From an uncultured Flammeovirgaceae bacterium (GTDB lineage Bacteria; Bacteroidota; Bacteroidia; Cytophagales; Cyclobacteriaceae), in the NCBI GenBank assembly GCA_913045135.1, contig CAJWQD010000007.1:1-64000 (forward strand): a DNA stretch of 64,000 nt. The letters run 5' to 3'. Both the position numbers and the translations under genes were made by a program. Of the stretch, positions 20,155-29,517 are shown in pieces (position 1 is the first letter of the stretch; each line of letters begins with the position of its first letter). Below the pieces are notes generated by a model, which worked only from the letters and a program-made list of their open reading frames with translations, had not been told where the DNA came from and ran no database searches.

Positions 20155-20962
20155 GTGGACCTCTATTAAATCCTACCAAGACATCAAATTTGATTTCTTC
20201 GATGGTATTGCTAAAATCACTATCAATCGACCCAAGGTATACAATGCCTTTCGCCCAGAAACTAATATGGAGATGTTAGAAGCTATGGACATCGCTCGGG
20301 AGCGACAGGATATAGGCGTAGTTGTCTTGACAGGAATTGGAGATAAAGCTTTTTGTTCAGGAGGAGATCAAAATGTCAAAGGAGTAGGTGGTTATATCAG
20401 CGAGAATGGTATTCCACGCTTAAATGTATTGGATTTACATAAAAAAATTCGAGAAATTCCTAAACCTGTAATCGCTATGGTTAATGGATATGCCATAGGT
20501 GGTGGACACGTTTTACATGTAGTCTGTGATTTAACCATTGCTGCTGATCATGCTAAATTCGGTCAAACAGGTCCAAAAGTAGGTAGTTTTGACGGAGGAT
20601 TTGGATCTTCATACCTAGCGCGACATGTCGGTCAAAAAAAAGCACGTGAAATCTGGTTTTTATGTGAACAGTACACGGCAGTAGAAGCCGAAAAGATGGG
20701 AATGGTCAATAAGGTAGTACCATTGAAAGAATTAGAAACCACTACTATACAATGGTGTCAAACCATCATGCAACGAAGTCCCATGGCTATTAGAATGATA
20801 AAGCGAGGACTTAATGCCGAGCTTGATGGACAAAGGGGATTGATGGAATTTGCTGGAGATGCGACCCTCATGTACTACATGATGGAAGAGGCACAAGAGG
20901 GTAAAAATGCGTTTTTGGAAAAGCGAAATCCTAATTTTAAGAAATTTCCTAAATTTCCCTGA
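20135..20962 (+). CDS. menB: 1,4-dihydroxy-2-naphthoyl-CoA synthase
   Basis: A 275-residue crotonase-fold enzyme that cyclises succinylbenzoyl-CoA. Diagnostic segments are [49 protein letters not shown] and [20 protein letters not shown], the MenB-specific loop. The closing KKFPKFP is typical of MenB. The gene overlaps menD by 20 bp. It ends 3 bp before the stop of the convergent FecR-like gene, which separates it from menE. Confidence 0.96.
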   Translation: MSTNSFKWTSIKSYQDIKFDFFDGIAKITINRPKVYNAFRPETNMEMLEAMDIARERQDIGVVVLTGIGDKAFCSGGDQNVKGVGGYISENGIPRLNVLDLHKKIREIPKPVIAMVNGYAIGGGHVLHVVCDLTIAADHAKFGQTGPKVGSFDGGFGSSYLARHVGQKKAREIWFLCEQYTAVEAEKMGMVNKVVPLKELETTTIQWCQTIMQRSPMAIRMIKRGLNAELDGQRGLMEFAGDATLMYYMMEEAQEGKNAFLEKRNPNFKKFPKFP

Positions 20963-20965
20963 TAC

Positions 20966-21706
20966 TTATGAGCAAGACCCCTCAAACATTATAGTACGGT
21001 CCACTATGGTATAATCAAAACCAAATATCTTTGAGATGGCAGCGGCAATTTCTTTTGGAGTTTGTTTTACATAACTCCTACTTAAAAGACATTTGGAAGC
21101 TGTAATATCAATAAATTTGACTTGATAACCATATACCCGATCCATTACTGACGCCACCTCACTTAGAGGTGTGTTTTGAAAAAGTAATATTTGGTTAGCC
21201 CAAGCTATAAAGTTAGGGTCTTTATTAACTGTTTTAATGGCGCCACGTGTGTTAATTTTAATAATACCAATTTGACTCGGTTTGATGTTCAAAGGTGTGC
21301 GATTACCTTTATAATTATCTCTATTTTGTGTTATTTCAACAAGTCCCTCTGCTACCCTAACAATGGTTTCTTTGGGATTACTTTCAATAGAAAAAATAGC
21401 ATCAGCAGCTGTGATTTCTGCTAAATCTGTCACTACCACAAGAGGACTATTCTCTTCTTCTCGAGCTTCGAAATAAACTAACCCTTCCATCGTATAAATC
21501 TGCTGATTTGGTCCACCTTGACGAGGTGTCAGTCGTGCTGATTTATATAATTTGGATACTGTATTAGGGGTCAAAATCACGGATGTAGTAAGATTAGTTT
21601 CTAGGACTGATAATTTATTTCGATAAATTAAAATAATTAAAATTACCAAATACAAAGCCATGAAAACATAAGCTTTTCTTGGTATATTTTTCAAGTTAAT
21701 CGTCAT
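20966..21706 (-). CDS. Orphan FecR-like periplasmic protein with DUF4974 domain
   Basis: A 246-residue protein with one N-terminal transmembrane helix (about residues 12-28), a FecR domain (about 75-165, with AADAIFSIESNPKETIVRVAEG) and a C-terminal DUF4974 domain (about 168-246, WANQILLFQNTPLSEVASVM and KIFGFDYTIVD). FecR proteins normally pass signals from a TonB transporter to an ECF sigma factor through a cytoplasmic N-terminal domain. Here only about 11 residues precede the membrane, so that domain is missing, and no sigma factor or transporter is adjacent. It sits inverted inside the menaquinone cluster. A role other than sigma regulation, or a relic, is likely. Confidence 0.8.
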   Translation of the reverse strand: MTINLKNIPRKAYVFMALYLVILIILIYRNKLSVLETNLTTSVILTPNTVSKLYKSARLTPRQGGPNQQIYTMEGLVYFEAREEENSPLVVVTDLAEITAADAIFSIESNPKETIVRVAEGLVEITQNRDNYKGNRTPLNIKPSQIGIIKINTRGAIKTVNKDPNFIAWANQILLFQNTPLSEVASVMDRVYGYQVKFIDITASKCLLSRSYVKQTPKEIAAAISKIFGFDYTIVDRTIMFEGSCS

Positions 21707-21904
21707 TTTTTCATATAATTATTTAAGCCGTAATGAGCATGAATATCATACACTCAGAATTAACGAACAAAGATGTGAATACTTTTTTTTAAAACCCAAT
21801 TGTAAATCAATCAAGTACATTAATCTAAATGATCATATTACTTACATACGAAGATAATTGGCTAAATTTAAGATTAAATTATAATCCCTATTATTCAATA
21901 AATT

Positions 21905-22975
21905 TTGCGCATACACTTCAAACGCCTTTCTTTAACCTTGCATAAAGGTAATTTTAGATCTTTTTTAAAAGGCGGTAGCCTTGGAACATCATTAACCCTG
22001 CAAGAGCTTTGCATTCTAGAAATAGCTACAAAACTTCAAGAAGATGTATCTGATTTTTCATTTCAAACCTCAGGCTCAACAGGAGCACCAAAGAAAATAA
22101 CTCTAACCAAAGATCAATTAATACAAAGTGCCAAAACCACCTTGTCCTATTTTTCAATAAAATCGGACGCAAGGTTTCTGCTATGTATTCACCCCCAATT
22201 CATTGGGGGGACCATGCAGATTGTACGTGCTTTTGTAAGTCAAGGAAGATTAGATGTTTTGGCTCCGGAAAAAATTTTAGATTTAGACCATACACGATAT
22301 GATCTTGTTTCTATGGTTCCCATACAGCTCAATAAGCTTTATAAATATTTAAAACCTAATCTCAATGATTTCAAGTATCTGCTCATAGGTGGTACTACAA
22401 TAGATCCCAAACTTGAACAAAAAATTGTATCTGACAACACCATTAATTCTAAAATATATGGAACCTACGGCATGACTGAAACGGCCTCTCATATCGCTGT
22501 GAGATACTTCGGATCAACTTTATATGAGAAAATAGGACCTTTAAAAATATCTGTTAATAAAAACTCATGTCTTAAAATTAAAGGTGTACTCACAAAAAAT
22601 AAATGGATGCAAACTAAAGATATCGTGGAATTAATTGATGAAAACACATTCAAATGGTTAGGTCGTAAAGATTTTGTGATTAATTCGGGAGGATTCAAGA
22701 TACATCCCGAAAAAATAGAGCATGAGCTAAAAAAGCAGACCGATCGAGCCCTTATGATTACCTTCTTACCAGATGAGATCTTAGGTCAAAAAGTAATCTT
22801 ATTAATAGAGGGAGAACGGTTGCCTACACTCGATTTTAATCTGCTTCACATTTACGAAAAACCAAAAAAAGCATTCAAAATTAAAAAATTTACTTACTCC
22901 AAGAATGGTAAAATAGATCGAGTGTCCACACATAAAATTTTCAAAAAAAAATACCCAAACACTTTTTTGGTTTAA
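21905..22975 (+). CDS. menE: 2-succinylbenzoate--CoA ligase, short Bacteroidota form
   Basis: A 356-residue AMP-forming acyl-CoA ligase. Motifs are FQTSGSTGAPKKITLTK (P-loop), GTYGMTETASH (A5), the adenylate-binding WLGRKDFVINSGGFKIHPEKIE, and SKNGKIDR with the catalytic Lys near the C-terminus. It is shorter than Proteobacterial MenE but normal for Bacteroidota. The frame opens after a TAA at 21899 and contains no ATG near the conserved start, so the TTG at 21905 is the probable start. It activates succinylbenzoate for MenB although it is separated from the other men genes by the inverted FecR-like gene. I see no menC, menA or menG in the window. Confidence 0.9.
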   Translation: MRIHFKRLSLTLHKGNFRSFLKGGSLGTSLTLQELCILEIATKLQEDVSDFSFQTSGSTGAPKKITLTKDQLIQSAKTTLSYFSIKSDARFLLCIHPQFIGGTMQIVRAFVSQGRLDVLAPEKILDLDHTRYDLVSMVPIQLNKLYKYLKPNLNDFKYLLIGGTTIDPKLEQKIVSDNTINSKIYGTYGMTETASHIAVRYFGSTLYEKIGPLKISVNKNSCLKIKGVLTKNKWMQTKDIVELIDENTFKWLGRKDFVINSGGFKIHPEKIEHELKKQTDRALMITFLPDEILGQKVILLIEGERLPTLDFNLLHIYEKPKKAFKIKKFTYSKNGKIDRVSTHKIFKKKYPNTFLV

Positions 22976-23018
22976 ATTTTCTTTGAGGATATAATTACTT
23001 TTATTGGTATTATTAAAA

Positions 23019-23053
23019 CAGACTGAAAGCTAAATTTAGCTTAGAAAAGTCTG
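23019..23053 (+). repeat. Hairpin with 16-bp palindrome downstream of menE
   Basis: CAGACT and AGTCTG enclose a perfect palindrome AAGCTAAATTTAGCTT (23027-23042). It lies 43 bp after the menE stop, so it may end menE transcription, though no T run follows it. Confidence 0.45.
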
Positions 23054-23342
23054 ATTCTACTGCTATTTTCAACCCTTATAAGTGTTAATCATCTTATTAT
23101 AAAAACTTTATAATATTTTATTATTTCAATGTAAATTTTCTTGTTTTTTACCTCGGAATAATCCTGTAATTTATGTTCCTTATCAATTTATCAACGGAGT
23201 TATAAAGTATCCTGCCAAAATAGAAATCAATTCCAGTTATTGATCCTACATTTAATTAACTGTATTATTTGGAACACCCTCATCTTTTAAAATATTTGTT
23301 CCCGATTAGAAATCAATAAATACATTATTTGCACTTTTAATT

Positions 23343-23375
23343 ACTCAATGATTTTTTCCGTGAAAATTATTGAGT
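23343..23375. repeat. Long hairpin, 14-bp stem
   Basis: ACTCAATGATTTTT pairs with GAAAATTATTGAGT (two G-T pairs) around a TCCGT loop. It lies in the spacer between menE and the convergent rhomboid gene. It has no flanking T run, so its role as a terminator is uncertain. Confidence 0.45.
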
Positions 23376-23747
23376 CTTCTAAATAGAAAAAAAGATTTAC
23401 TAAATACCTCCTATTAAGTTAAAATATACTTTAACATATATTTTAATTTGTAGCAAACTTTTAATAGAAACCTTTAAAAAAAAACATATATCACGCTACG
23501 GAATATTCTCCAGTAATAAAAACCTAATAAAAATATAATCTAAGGTTTACTTAATCTTGAGTTAAAAAATTAAGCTCAGAAAATAAGTTGTAAGACGCTC
23601 TTTCCTGTCAAACATTATTAGGGTTCAAAAACCACCGTTTTAATCCAGATATGATTTCATAATACTACAATGAACTAAAAAAATTGTAAGAAAAATACTG
23701 AAAACAAGCCTTCGAACGTAGCTTAATGAATTGATAAACGGGGAGTA

Positions 23748-24304
23748 CTAATCTAAATGCCCATACGATTTGATACTGTAAGCTGATGTCACTCCTACCA
23801 AGGCACCAAATAAATGAGATTCCCAACTAATCGCTTGATTGAAATCAAAAACAGTATAAATCATACCGCCATAAACAGCCAAAACTGAGATAGAAATAAT
23901 CAACGCTTTAAATTTTCCTTCAAAGAAGCCAATTGAAATTAAAAAAAAAGCCATAGCATAAATCAAGCCACTTGCACCAATATGAAAAAAATTTCTTCCA
24001 AAAAACCAGACCAAAATATTAGTAAAAAAATAGCATTGAAGAAATATCCTATTAGCAATAATGGGGTAGAAAAAATAAAGTACTGTACCTAGGAAAAGTA
24101 CCGGAATAGAGTTAGAGGATATATGATTTATATTCCCATGAATTAATGGACCAGTAAATATTCCAATAATACCAGAATAGCTTCTAGGTAAAATACCCAA
24201 ATAACCAAAGTCAATATTCAAAAAAAAACTTATCAAAAAAAAAACCACATCAACGTCAATAACTTCAAAGGCCTAAAGATGTGATTTTTAATTAATGAAT
24301 TCAT
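23748..24304 (-). pseudogene. Rhomboid intramembrane serine protease with frameshift in a T10 tract
   Basis: The main open part (from 24248 leftward) is a rhomboid protease: IHGNINHISSNS, the catalytic Ser in IGASGLIYA and the catalytic His in WESHLFGALVG, over about five membrane segments. It has no proper start. The expected N-terminus (MNSLIKNHIFRPLKLLTLMW, ATG at 24304) lies in another frame and ends at a stop right after the run of ten T on the minus strand (plus 24235-24244). One extra T would join the two parts into a normal 185-residue rhomboid. This is either a real mutation, phase-variable slippage, or a sequencing error. Confidence 0.82.
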
Positions 24305-24367
24305 ATATCAATTTCGTGTGATGAAATTTAAAATTTTTCCTTAATACTCAGAATAGATTTTCGTATA

Positions 24368-24829
24368 CTATTTAGGGGTATTAATCATTTTAAGTGTTAA
24401 TAGTTTTGCCTCCTCATAGGTTACCGACATGTAACCTAAAATCCCTCCTGAAGCCTCTGCTATTCGCTTAGCCCAATCCTCAATACTAGCGTAAAATTTA
24501 ATTGAAAAATGCTTATCAATTTTAGGTAAAATTAAGTTTAATTTTCTCAATTCATGGATGAGATCACCATTTCTTACTTCTAAATCATCGGATGTTTTTG
24601 AAATACAAGTCAGTAATTTTTCTTCAAAATTGTAACCTACCAATCGATAATATCCTGACAACTCTTTAGTTACATGGTGTTGTTTGTTATAAGCCAACAA
24701 GATAGCTTCTTTCTTCTCTTTCTGATCAATATTACCATCTGCGCCGGCTATCAAAACGGAAACAAGAATAGGAATACTTAACATCAAATCAATTTCATCC
24801 TCACTTAACCCTTCAAATTCCTTTAACAT
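24368..24829 (-). CDS. Small conserved protein, possibly TerB-like
   Basis: A 153-residue cytoplasmic helical protein. The segment PILVSVLIAGADGNIDQKEKK resembles the metal-binding start of TerB-like folds (an acidic ADG-x-ID-x-x-E loop), hence the tentative name. No catalytic motif. The gene is on the minus strand between the rhomboid and the SanA-like gene with its own spacers of about 60-100 bp. Function unknown. Confidence 0.65.
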   Translation of the reverse strand: MLKEFEGLSEDEIDLMLSIPILVSVLIAGADGNIDQKEKKEAILLAYNKQHHVTKELSGYYRLVGYNFEEKLLTCISKTSDDLEVRNGDLIHELRKLNLILPKIDKHFSIKFYASIEDWAKRIAEASGGILGYMSVTYEEAKLLTLKMINTPK

Positions 24830-24924
24830 TCTATTATCAAATCTTTTTTACCAAAGCGAAAATACATCAAAAAGTAACTCCAAAACAATTTTACTTCAAA
24901 ACTAATTTTTTATAATATCATTTT

Positions 24925-25557
24925 TTAGATAGGACGAAAATCATCCATAATTTCAGGTTTTTTATTCCATAAATAGAGATCGAATACTGCCAATACACGT
25001 GCTGTAAGTTCTCTTATCCTGACTTTTGTAGGTACCGATAACTGCGACGATTTTAGTATAAACCCATAAGAATTTAAGCCATAATAATTAGCGATAAATA
25101 ATGCCCTATACAAATGAAACTCTTGAGTTATGATTATAAAACTAGTCTGTCCAAAGATATGTTCACAACGCACTATCGAATCTAGAGTTCGCAATCCAGC
25201 ATAATCTAAAGTAATTGCTGATTGGGGAACACCTCTTTCTTTCAACGCATTCAGCATATCACGAGGCTCATTGTAGTATATACTTCTATTGTCACCGCTT
25301 ACTAAAATATGAACAATAATTCCACGCTCAAAAAGCTGGGCAGCTGCGTTCATTCGTTCTTCGAAAAATTCATTTTTGACCCCCGTGGCTATAAATCGAG
25401 AAGTACCAAGTACTAAGCCCACCTTTTGGGCAGGTGGAAAATTATCTTCTTTAAATATTTGATCTGAAGTACTTACTAAAATCCAAATATTCATGGATAT
25501 CATAGTTAAAAAACCAATACCCAAAGAAATAAACATTCGTTTAAACCATTTTGTCAC
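24925..25557 (-). CDS. SanA/YdcF-like DUF218 membrane protein
   Basis: A 210-residue protein with one N-terminal transmembrane helix (about 9-30) followed by a DUF218 domain: VGLVLGTSRF, EERMNAAAQLFERG, LVSGDNRSIYYNEP and FIIITQEFHLYRALFIA. Family members (SanA, ElyC, YdcF) act in envelope integrity or peptidoglycan-related processes, with the biochemical reaction not settled. All conserved DUF218 segments are present. A -7 motif lies 29 bp upstream. Confidence 0.88.
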   Translation of the reverse strand: MTKWFKRMFISLGIGFLTMISMNIWILVSTSDQIFKEDNFPPAQKVGLVLGTSRFIATGVKNEFFEERMNAAAQLFERGIIVHILVSGDNRSIYYNEPRDMLNALKERGVPQSAITLDYAGLRTLDSIVRCEHIFGQTSFIIITQEFHLYRALFIANYYGLNSYGFILKSSQLSVPTKVRIRELTARVLAVFDLYLWNKKPEIMDDFRPI

Positions 25558-25586
25558 GACCGGTTGTTATGTTTTTCATACCTATA

Positions 25587-25594
25587 CAAAATTA
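25587..25594 (-). promoter_or_regulatory. -7 promoter motif for the SanA-like gene
   Basis: The minus strand reads TAATTTTG (TAnnTTTG), 29 bp before the ATG. Motif match only. Confidence 0.35.
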
Positions 25595-25627
25595 ACTTAT
25601 TTATGATAATTTAACTTTCGTAAAAAT

Positions 25628-28204
25628 TTAGTCGAAAAGTCCCATTTGATTATCTTCCCGCTCGACCTCATCTTGAATAAATGATTTTAATAATTCAATA
25701 TCCTCCTTTTCAGAATTTTCAAGTTTAGTTTCTTGGTTAATTAATTCAATTTTAACTAAATTTTGTATGCTGAATTTATTTCCCAACGCTTTCCATCCTT
25801 TGACATCTATAAGTGAATTCAGATTTAGATTTTTATGTAATTTTTTATTTTTCTCTTTATAGGTTACTGAAACTTCTACTTTTATAGCATCACTTACAAA
25901 ATACAATTTTGAATTTTTAGTCTCAGATATGAAGAAAAATGATTTTTGTATTTTAACTGTCTCGATTTTAAACCTTTTGATAAAAAAAGATTTAGTATCA
26001 CCCTCCTGATAAACAGCAGTAATAATTCCATCAGGTATAAATTTAGTCAAATAACATATGCTTTTAGATTCAAAACGATTACGCATATCAAAAGTGGTCA
26101 ACTCGTAATGACCGTCATAATAAAAAACAATAATCAAATCTTCTGATTTGAAATTACCTAAATAAAAACCCCTATCATCAGTGTTTAAGCGACCAATAAT
26201 GTCATCATACCAAATATCTAGTCCACCCAAAGTAGATTTCCCTACAATTTTGAGCAGTACTTTTCTCACAGGATATTTAGTCACTATATTACCAGAGGCC
26301 AAACGACCTTTGATTTCATAATCCGAAAAATCAATATCAAATATTTTCTTTCTCGCCGTACTCGATGTAGTCAAATTCACAGTAACTACCTCTGCCTCTC
26401 CATTCGGATTAGCCGTAAAATACAATACCTTAGACCCTTTGGCTCCTTTAGCTAAATGATATTCCTTTTCTCTAGTCACACTGAGTATATTGAATCTCTT
26501 GATCATAGACCTACCCGAAATTCCGTCTTTGTAAATCATATTATATACCATTCGCTCATCACCCTTCTTGTAGACAGCCACATAAATAATGTCTTTACCT
26601 ACAAAAACTTTATCTTGAATTCTGCAGACTAAACATACCCCATCTCTCCTGAACACAATGACATCATCAATATCAGAACATTCCGATACAAATTCATCTT
26701 TCTTGATACCTTTACCTACAAAACCCTCTGCTCTATTAACATACAACTTTGCATTATTTGCCGCAACAACAGTGGCCTTAATCGTATCAAAACTAGCAAT
26801 TTCGGTTTTTCGCTCTTTACCTTTACCATATTTTTCAAGTAATTGCTTGTAATATGAAATCGTAAATTCTGTTAAGTGTGCAAGATCATGGAGGGTTTGC
26901 TTTAGCTCTTTCTCAAGGTTTGTCATAAGTGCATTTGCCCTAAAGGCATCAAACTTAGATATTCGTTTAATTTTAATTTCAGTCAAGCGAATCAGATCCT
27001 CCTCATTAATATTCCTATGAAATTTTGCCTTAAATGGTTCTAGTTCACTATCTATCACATTTAAAACGTCCTCCCAAGTCTCACATTCCTCAATATCCCT
27101 GTAAATTCTGTTCTCAATAAATATTTTCTCCAATGAAGAAAATAGAATCTTTTCAAGTAATTCACTTTTTCGTATTTCAAGTTCTTGTCTCAACAAATCT
27201 TCAGTTTGATCCACACTATATTTTAGGATCTGTTTAATTCCAACAAAATGAGGCTTATCTTCAATGATGATGCATGCATTAGGTGAAATAGAAACTTCGC
27301 AATCAGTAAAAGCATACAAAGCATCAATAGTAATATTTGGAGAAACTCCATTTGCCAACTTGATCTGAATTTCTATTTCTGATGCAGTATTATCTATTAC
27401 TTGTTTTATCTTTATTTTTCCTTTATCACTAGCTTTAACAATCGAGTCAATTAATGAGGTAGTAGTGGTTCCATAAGGTATTTGTTTAATCAGTAATGTT
27501 TTACTGTCCTCTTCTTCTATAACGGCTCTTACCCGGACTTTACCTCCCCTTTTTCCATCGTTATAATCAGTTACATCAATTCTTCCACCCGTTTGAAAAT
27601 CAGGAAATAACTTGACGGATCTTCCTTTTAGAATACTAATACAGCCACTGACTAATTCAACAAAATTATGAGGCATCATTTTAGTGGATAGGCCCACTGC
27701 TATTCCTTCTACGCCTTGCGATAGCAATAAAGGGAATTTGACAGGAAAGGTCACGGGTTCCTTTTTTCTTCCGTCATAAGACAATTGCCAATTTGTCGTT
27801 TGTGAATTGTAAAGCACATCCAATCCAAATTTGGATAAACGGGCCTCAATATACCGAGGTGCGGCAGCACCATCTCCAGTACGCACATCACCCCAATTCC
27901 CCTGCATATCAATCAGTAAATCTTTCTGACCCAAATTAACTATAGCATCCGCGATGGATGTATCTCCATGAGGGTGAAACTGCATAGTAGTACCAATAAT
28001 ATTAGCCACTTTATTGAATCTACCGTCATCCAATTCCTTCATGGCATGCAATATTCTTCTTTGTACAGGCTTTAAGCCATCTTCAATAGTAGGGATGGCT
28101 CTTTCAAGAATTACATAAGAAGCATAATCTAAAAACCAGTTTTCGTACAATCCTGTAACAGGCAGTACCTCATGAATCTCATCCTCATTTAAATTCTCAT
28201 TCAT
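25628..28204 (-). CDS. parC: DNA topoisomerase IV subunit A
   Basis: An 858-residue type IIA topoisomerase A subunit. The breakage-reunion domain has YASYVILERAIPTIEDGLKP, FHPHGDTSIADAIVN and APRYIEARLS, with the DNA-linking Tyr at residue 118. The C-terminal half holds the DNA-wrapping repeats but lacks a clear GyrA box, which supports topoisomerase IV rather than gyrase, as does pairing with a 626-residue B subunit nearby. It decatenates daughter chromosomes. The parE-like gene lies upstream on the same strand, with a lipase-like lipoprotein gene between them. Confidence 0.92.
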   Translation of the reverse strand: MNENLNEDEIHEVLPVTGLYENWFLDYASYVILERAIPTIEDGLKPVQRRILHAMKELDDGRFNKVANIIGTTMQFHPHGDTSIADAIVNLGQKDLLIDMQGNWGDVRTGDGAAAPRYIEARLSKFGLDVLYNSQTTNWQLSYDGRKKEPVTFPVKFPLLLSQGVEGIAVGLSTKMMPHNFVELVSGCISILKGRSVKLFPDFQTGGRIDVTDYNDGKRGGKVRVRAVIEEEDSKTLLIKQIPYGTTTTSLIDSIVKASDKGKIKIKQVIDNTASEIEIQIKLANGVSPNITIDALYAFTDCEVSISPNACIIIEDKPHFVGIKQILKYSVDQTEDLLRQELEIRKSELLEKILFSSLEKIFIENRIYRDIEECETWEDVLNVIDSELEPFKAKFHRNINEEDLIRLTEIKIKRISKFDAFRANALMTNLEKELKQTLHDLAHLTEFTISYYKQLLEKYGKGKERKTEIASFDTIKATVVAANNAKLYVNRAEGFVGKGIKKDEFVSECSDIDDVIVFRRDGVCLVCRIQDKVFVGKDIIYVAVYKKGDERMVYNMIYKDGISGRSMIKRFNILSVTREKEYHLAKGAKGSKVLYFTANPNGEAEVVTVNLTTSSTARKKIFDIDFSDYEIKGRLASGNIVTKYPVRKVLLKIVGKSTLGGLDIWYDDIIGRLNTDDRGFYLGNFKSEDLIIVFYYDGHYELTTFDMRNRFESKSICYLTKFIPDGIITAVYQEGDTKSFFIKRFKIETVKIQKSFFFISETKNSKLYFVSDAIKVEVSVTYKEKNKKLHKNLNLNSLIDVKGWKALGNKFSIQNLVKIELINQETKLENSEKEDIELLKSFIQDEVEREDNQMGLFD

Positions 28205-28239
28205 ATATCTTTATCCTTCTATTACCAATATTAAGCTAC

Positions 28240-29517
28240 TCAATATCCTTCAAGCTCAATAATTATATTCAAAAAGTTTTCCAAATATGGGATGACAGCT
28301 GTATAATGATCAGCACCCTCAAAAGCAGTTAATGTAATCGTTTCAGGAGAACCTCCCAATGCCAGAAAAGCATCATATGTATCCACTGAATTTTGATAAG
28401 GAATGGTGATATCAGCATCACCGTGAAACAAATATACGGGAATATTAGGTATCCAATCCAGCAAACTATTTTGTTCAAAAAGATCAGAGATTTTTGAAAA
28501 TTTTTTATTTTCCGGATTTGATAAAAAATTGGCCGCAATTAATACTGCTACTGTATCATTTAACTTACTATTAATCTGCGATCCATCAGATATACCATCA
28601 AAAATATTTATAACTCGTTTTGAATAGGGCTCATTAAAAATTTGACTTGCCCAAGAGGTATCAATATCATAGTAGGATCGATAAGATTCGGCAATATAAG
28701 CCATAAAATAAGGACGTTCATAAATATGCTGATCAAAGAAAAAATCACGAACACCCTTCATATCATAGCCTCCGCAGGCTGGAAAAGAGGCCTTCAAATT
28801 AAAATATTCAAGACCTTTTTCTTCAATATATTTATGTGTAGCCATAGATACGTAACCACCTTCCGAAAAACCACTTAAATACAACTCTGCATCTGATCTA
28901 ATTTCTTCTTGATTCATTAATTCTCTAACAGCTCTGAGTCCGTCAATAACTGCCAAAGCAGACGTTTCTTCTACATAATAAGGATGCATAATCTCCTTAG
29001 AACTTCCAAAACCTATAAAATCAGGTACTACTGTAATTAAACCTGTTGAAGCCATAGCTGCATATACAAAAGTCTCAATATTCGCAATTGATAATTCACT
29101 TGGTGCATCTTTATTAGCTACAATAGTGCCATGTGCAAAAGTTAAATAGCTAAATTCTTCCCTATTGCCCAAGGGTATGAATGCTCTTCCAGATGCTATT
29201 ATATTAGACCCTTTGTAGATTGTCTCATATGTTATTTCCCATATCTGGACATTATACTTCATTTGAGATACTGGAAATCCTAAACCACTTGAATAAACTA
29301 AACTACTAATATTTGTTATCGATAGTTTACTTATTTTAACTGCTGAAAGCAAACGAATAGGTATCTGATCTTTTTCCTTGAGTTCAAAATATTCATCTTC
29401 AGTGCCACATGAAGACAAAAATAGACTTATTTGCAAGAACAAATTTACCAATATAAAGGCCTTAAACTTTTTGTATATTTGTATATTAATTCTCAATTTT
29501 TGAGTTTTCTTCCTCAA
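28240..29517 (-). CDS. Lipoprotein alpha/beta-hydrolase (secretory-lipase-like)
   Basis: A 425-residue lipoprotein whose signal peptide ends in LFLSSC with the lipidated Cys near residue 37. The alpha/beta-hydrolase has the oxyanion region [11 protein letters not shown], the nucleophile elbow [12 protein letters not shown] (GxSxGG), and near the end [14 protein letters not shown] (Asp) and GADHYTAV (His). It resembles bacterial relatives of fungal secretory lipases; the substrate is unknown. The only available start near the signal peptide is TTG at 29517 (or TTG at 29496), overlapping the parE end by 32 bp. It lies between parE and parC, probably in one transcript. Confidence 0.78.
   Translation of the reverse strand: MRKKTQKLRINIQIYKKFKAFILVNLFLQISLFLSSCGTEDEYFELKEKDQIPIRLLSAVKISKLSITNISSLVYSSGLGFPVSQMKYNVQIWEITYETIYKGSNIIASGRAFIPLGNREEFSYLTFAHGTIVANKDAPSELSIANIETFVYAAMASTGLITVVPDFIGFGSSKEIMHPYYVEETSALAVIDGLRAVRELMNQEEIRSDAELYLSGFSEGGYVSMATHKYIEEKGLEYFNLKASFPACGGYDMKGVRDFFFDQHIYERPYFMAYIAESYRSYYDIDTSWASQIFNEPYSKRVINIFDGISDGSQINSKLNDTVAVLIAANFLSNPENKKFSKISDLFEQNSLLDWIPNIPVYLFHGDADITIPYQNSVDTYDAFLALGGSPETITLTAFEGADHYTAVIPYLENFLNIIIELEGY

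Larger units (their letters stand above)
22976..23747. other. AT-rich spacer with two hairpins, possible gene remnant
   Basis: No intact gene. On the plus strand from about 23110 to 23410 one frame reads a protein-like series broken by several stops (for example PRNNPVIYVPYQFINGV then LTVLFGTPSSFKIFVPD), which could be a decayed gene, but I cannot match it to a family. Two strong hairpins are listed separately. Confidence 0.35.
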
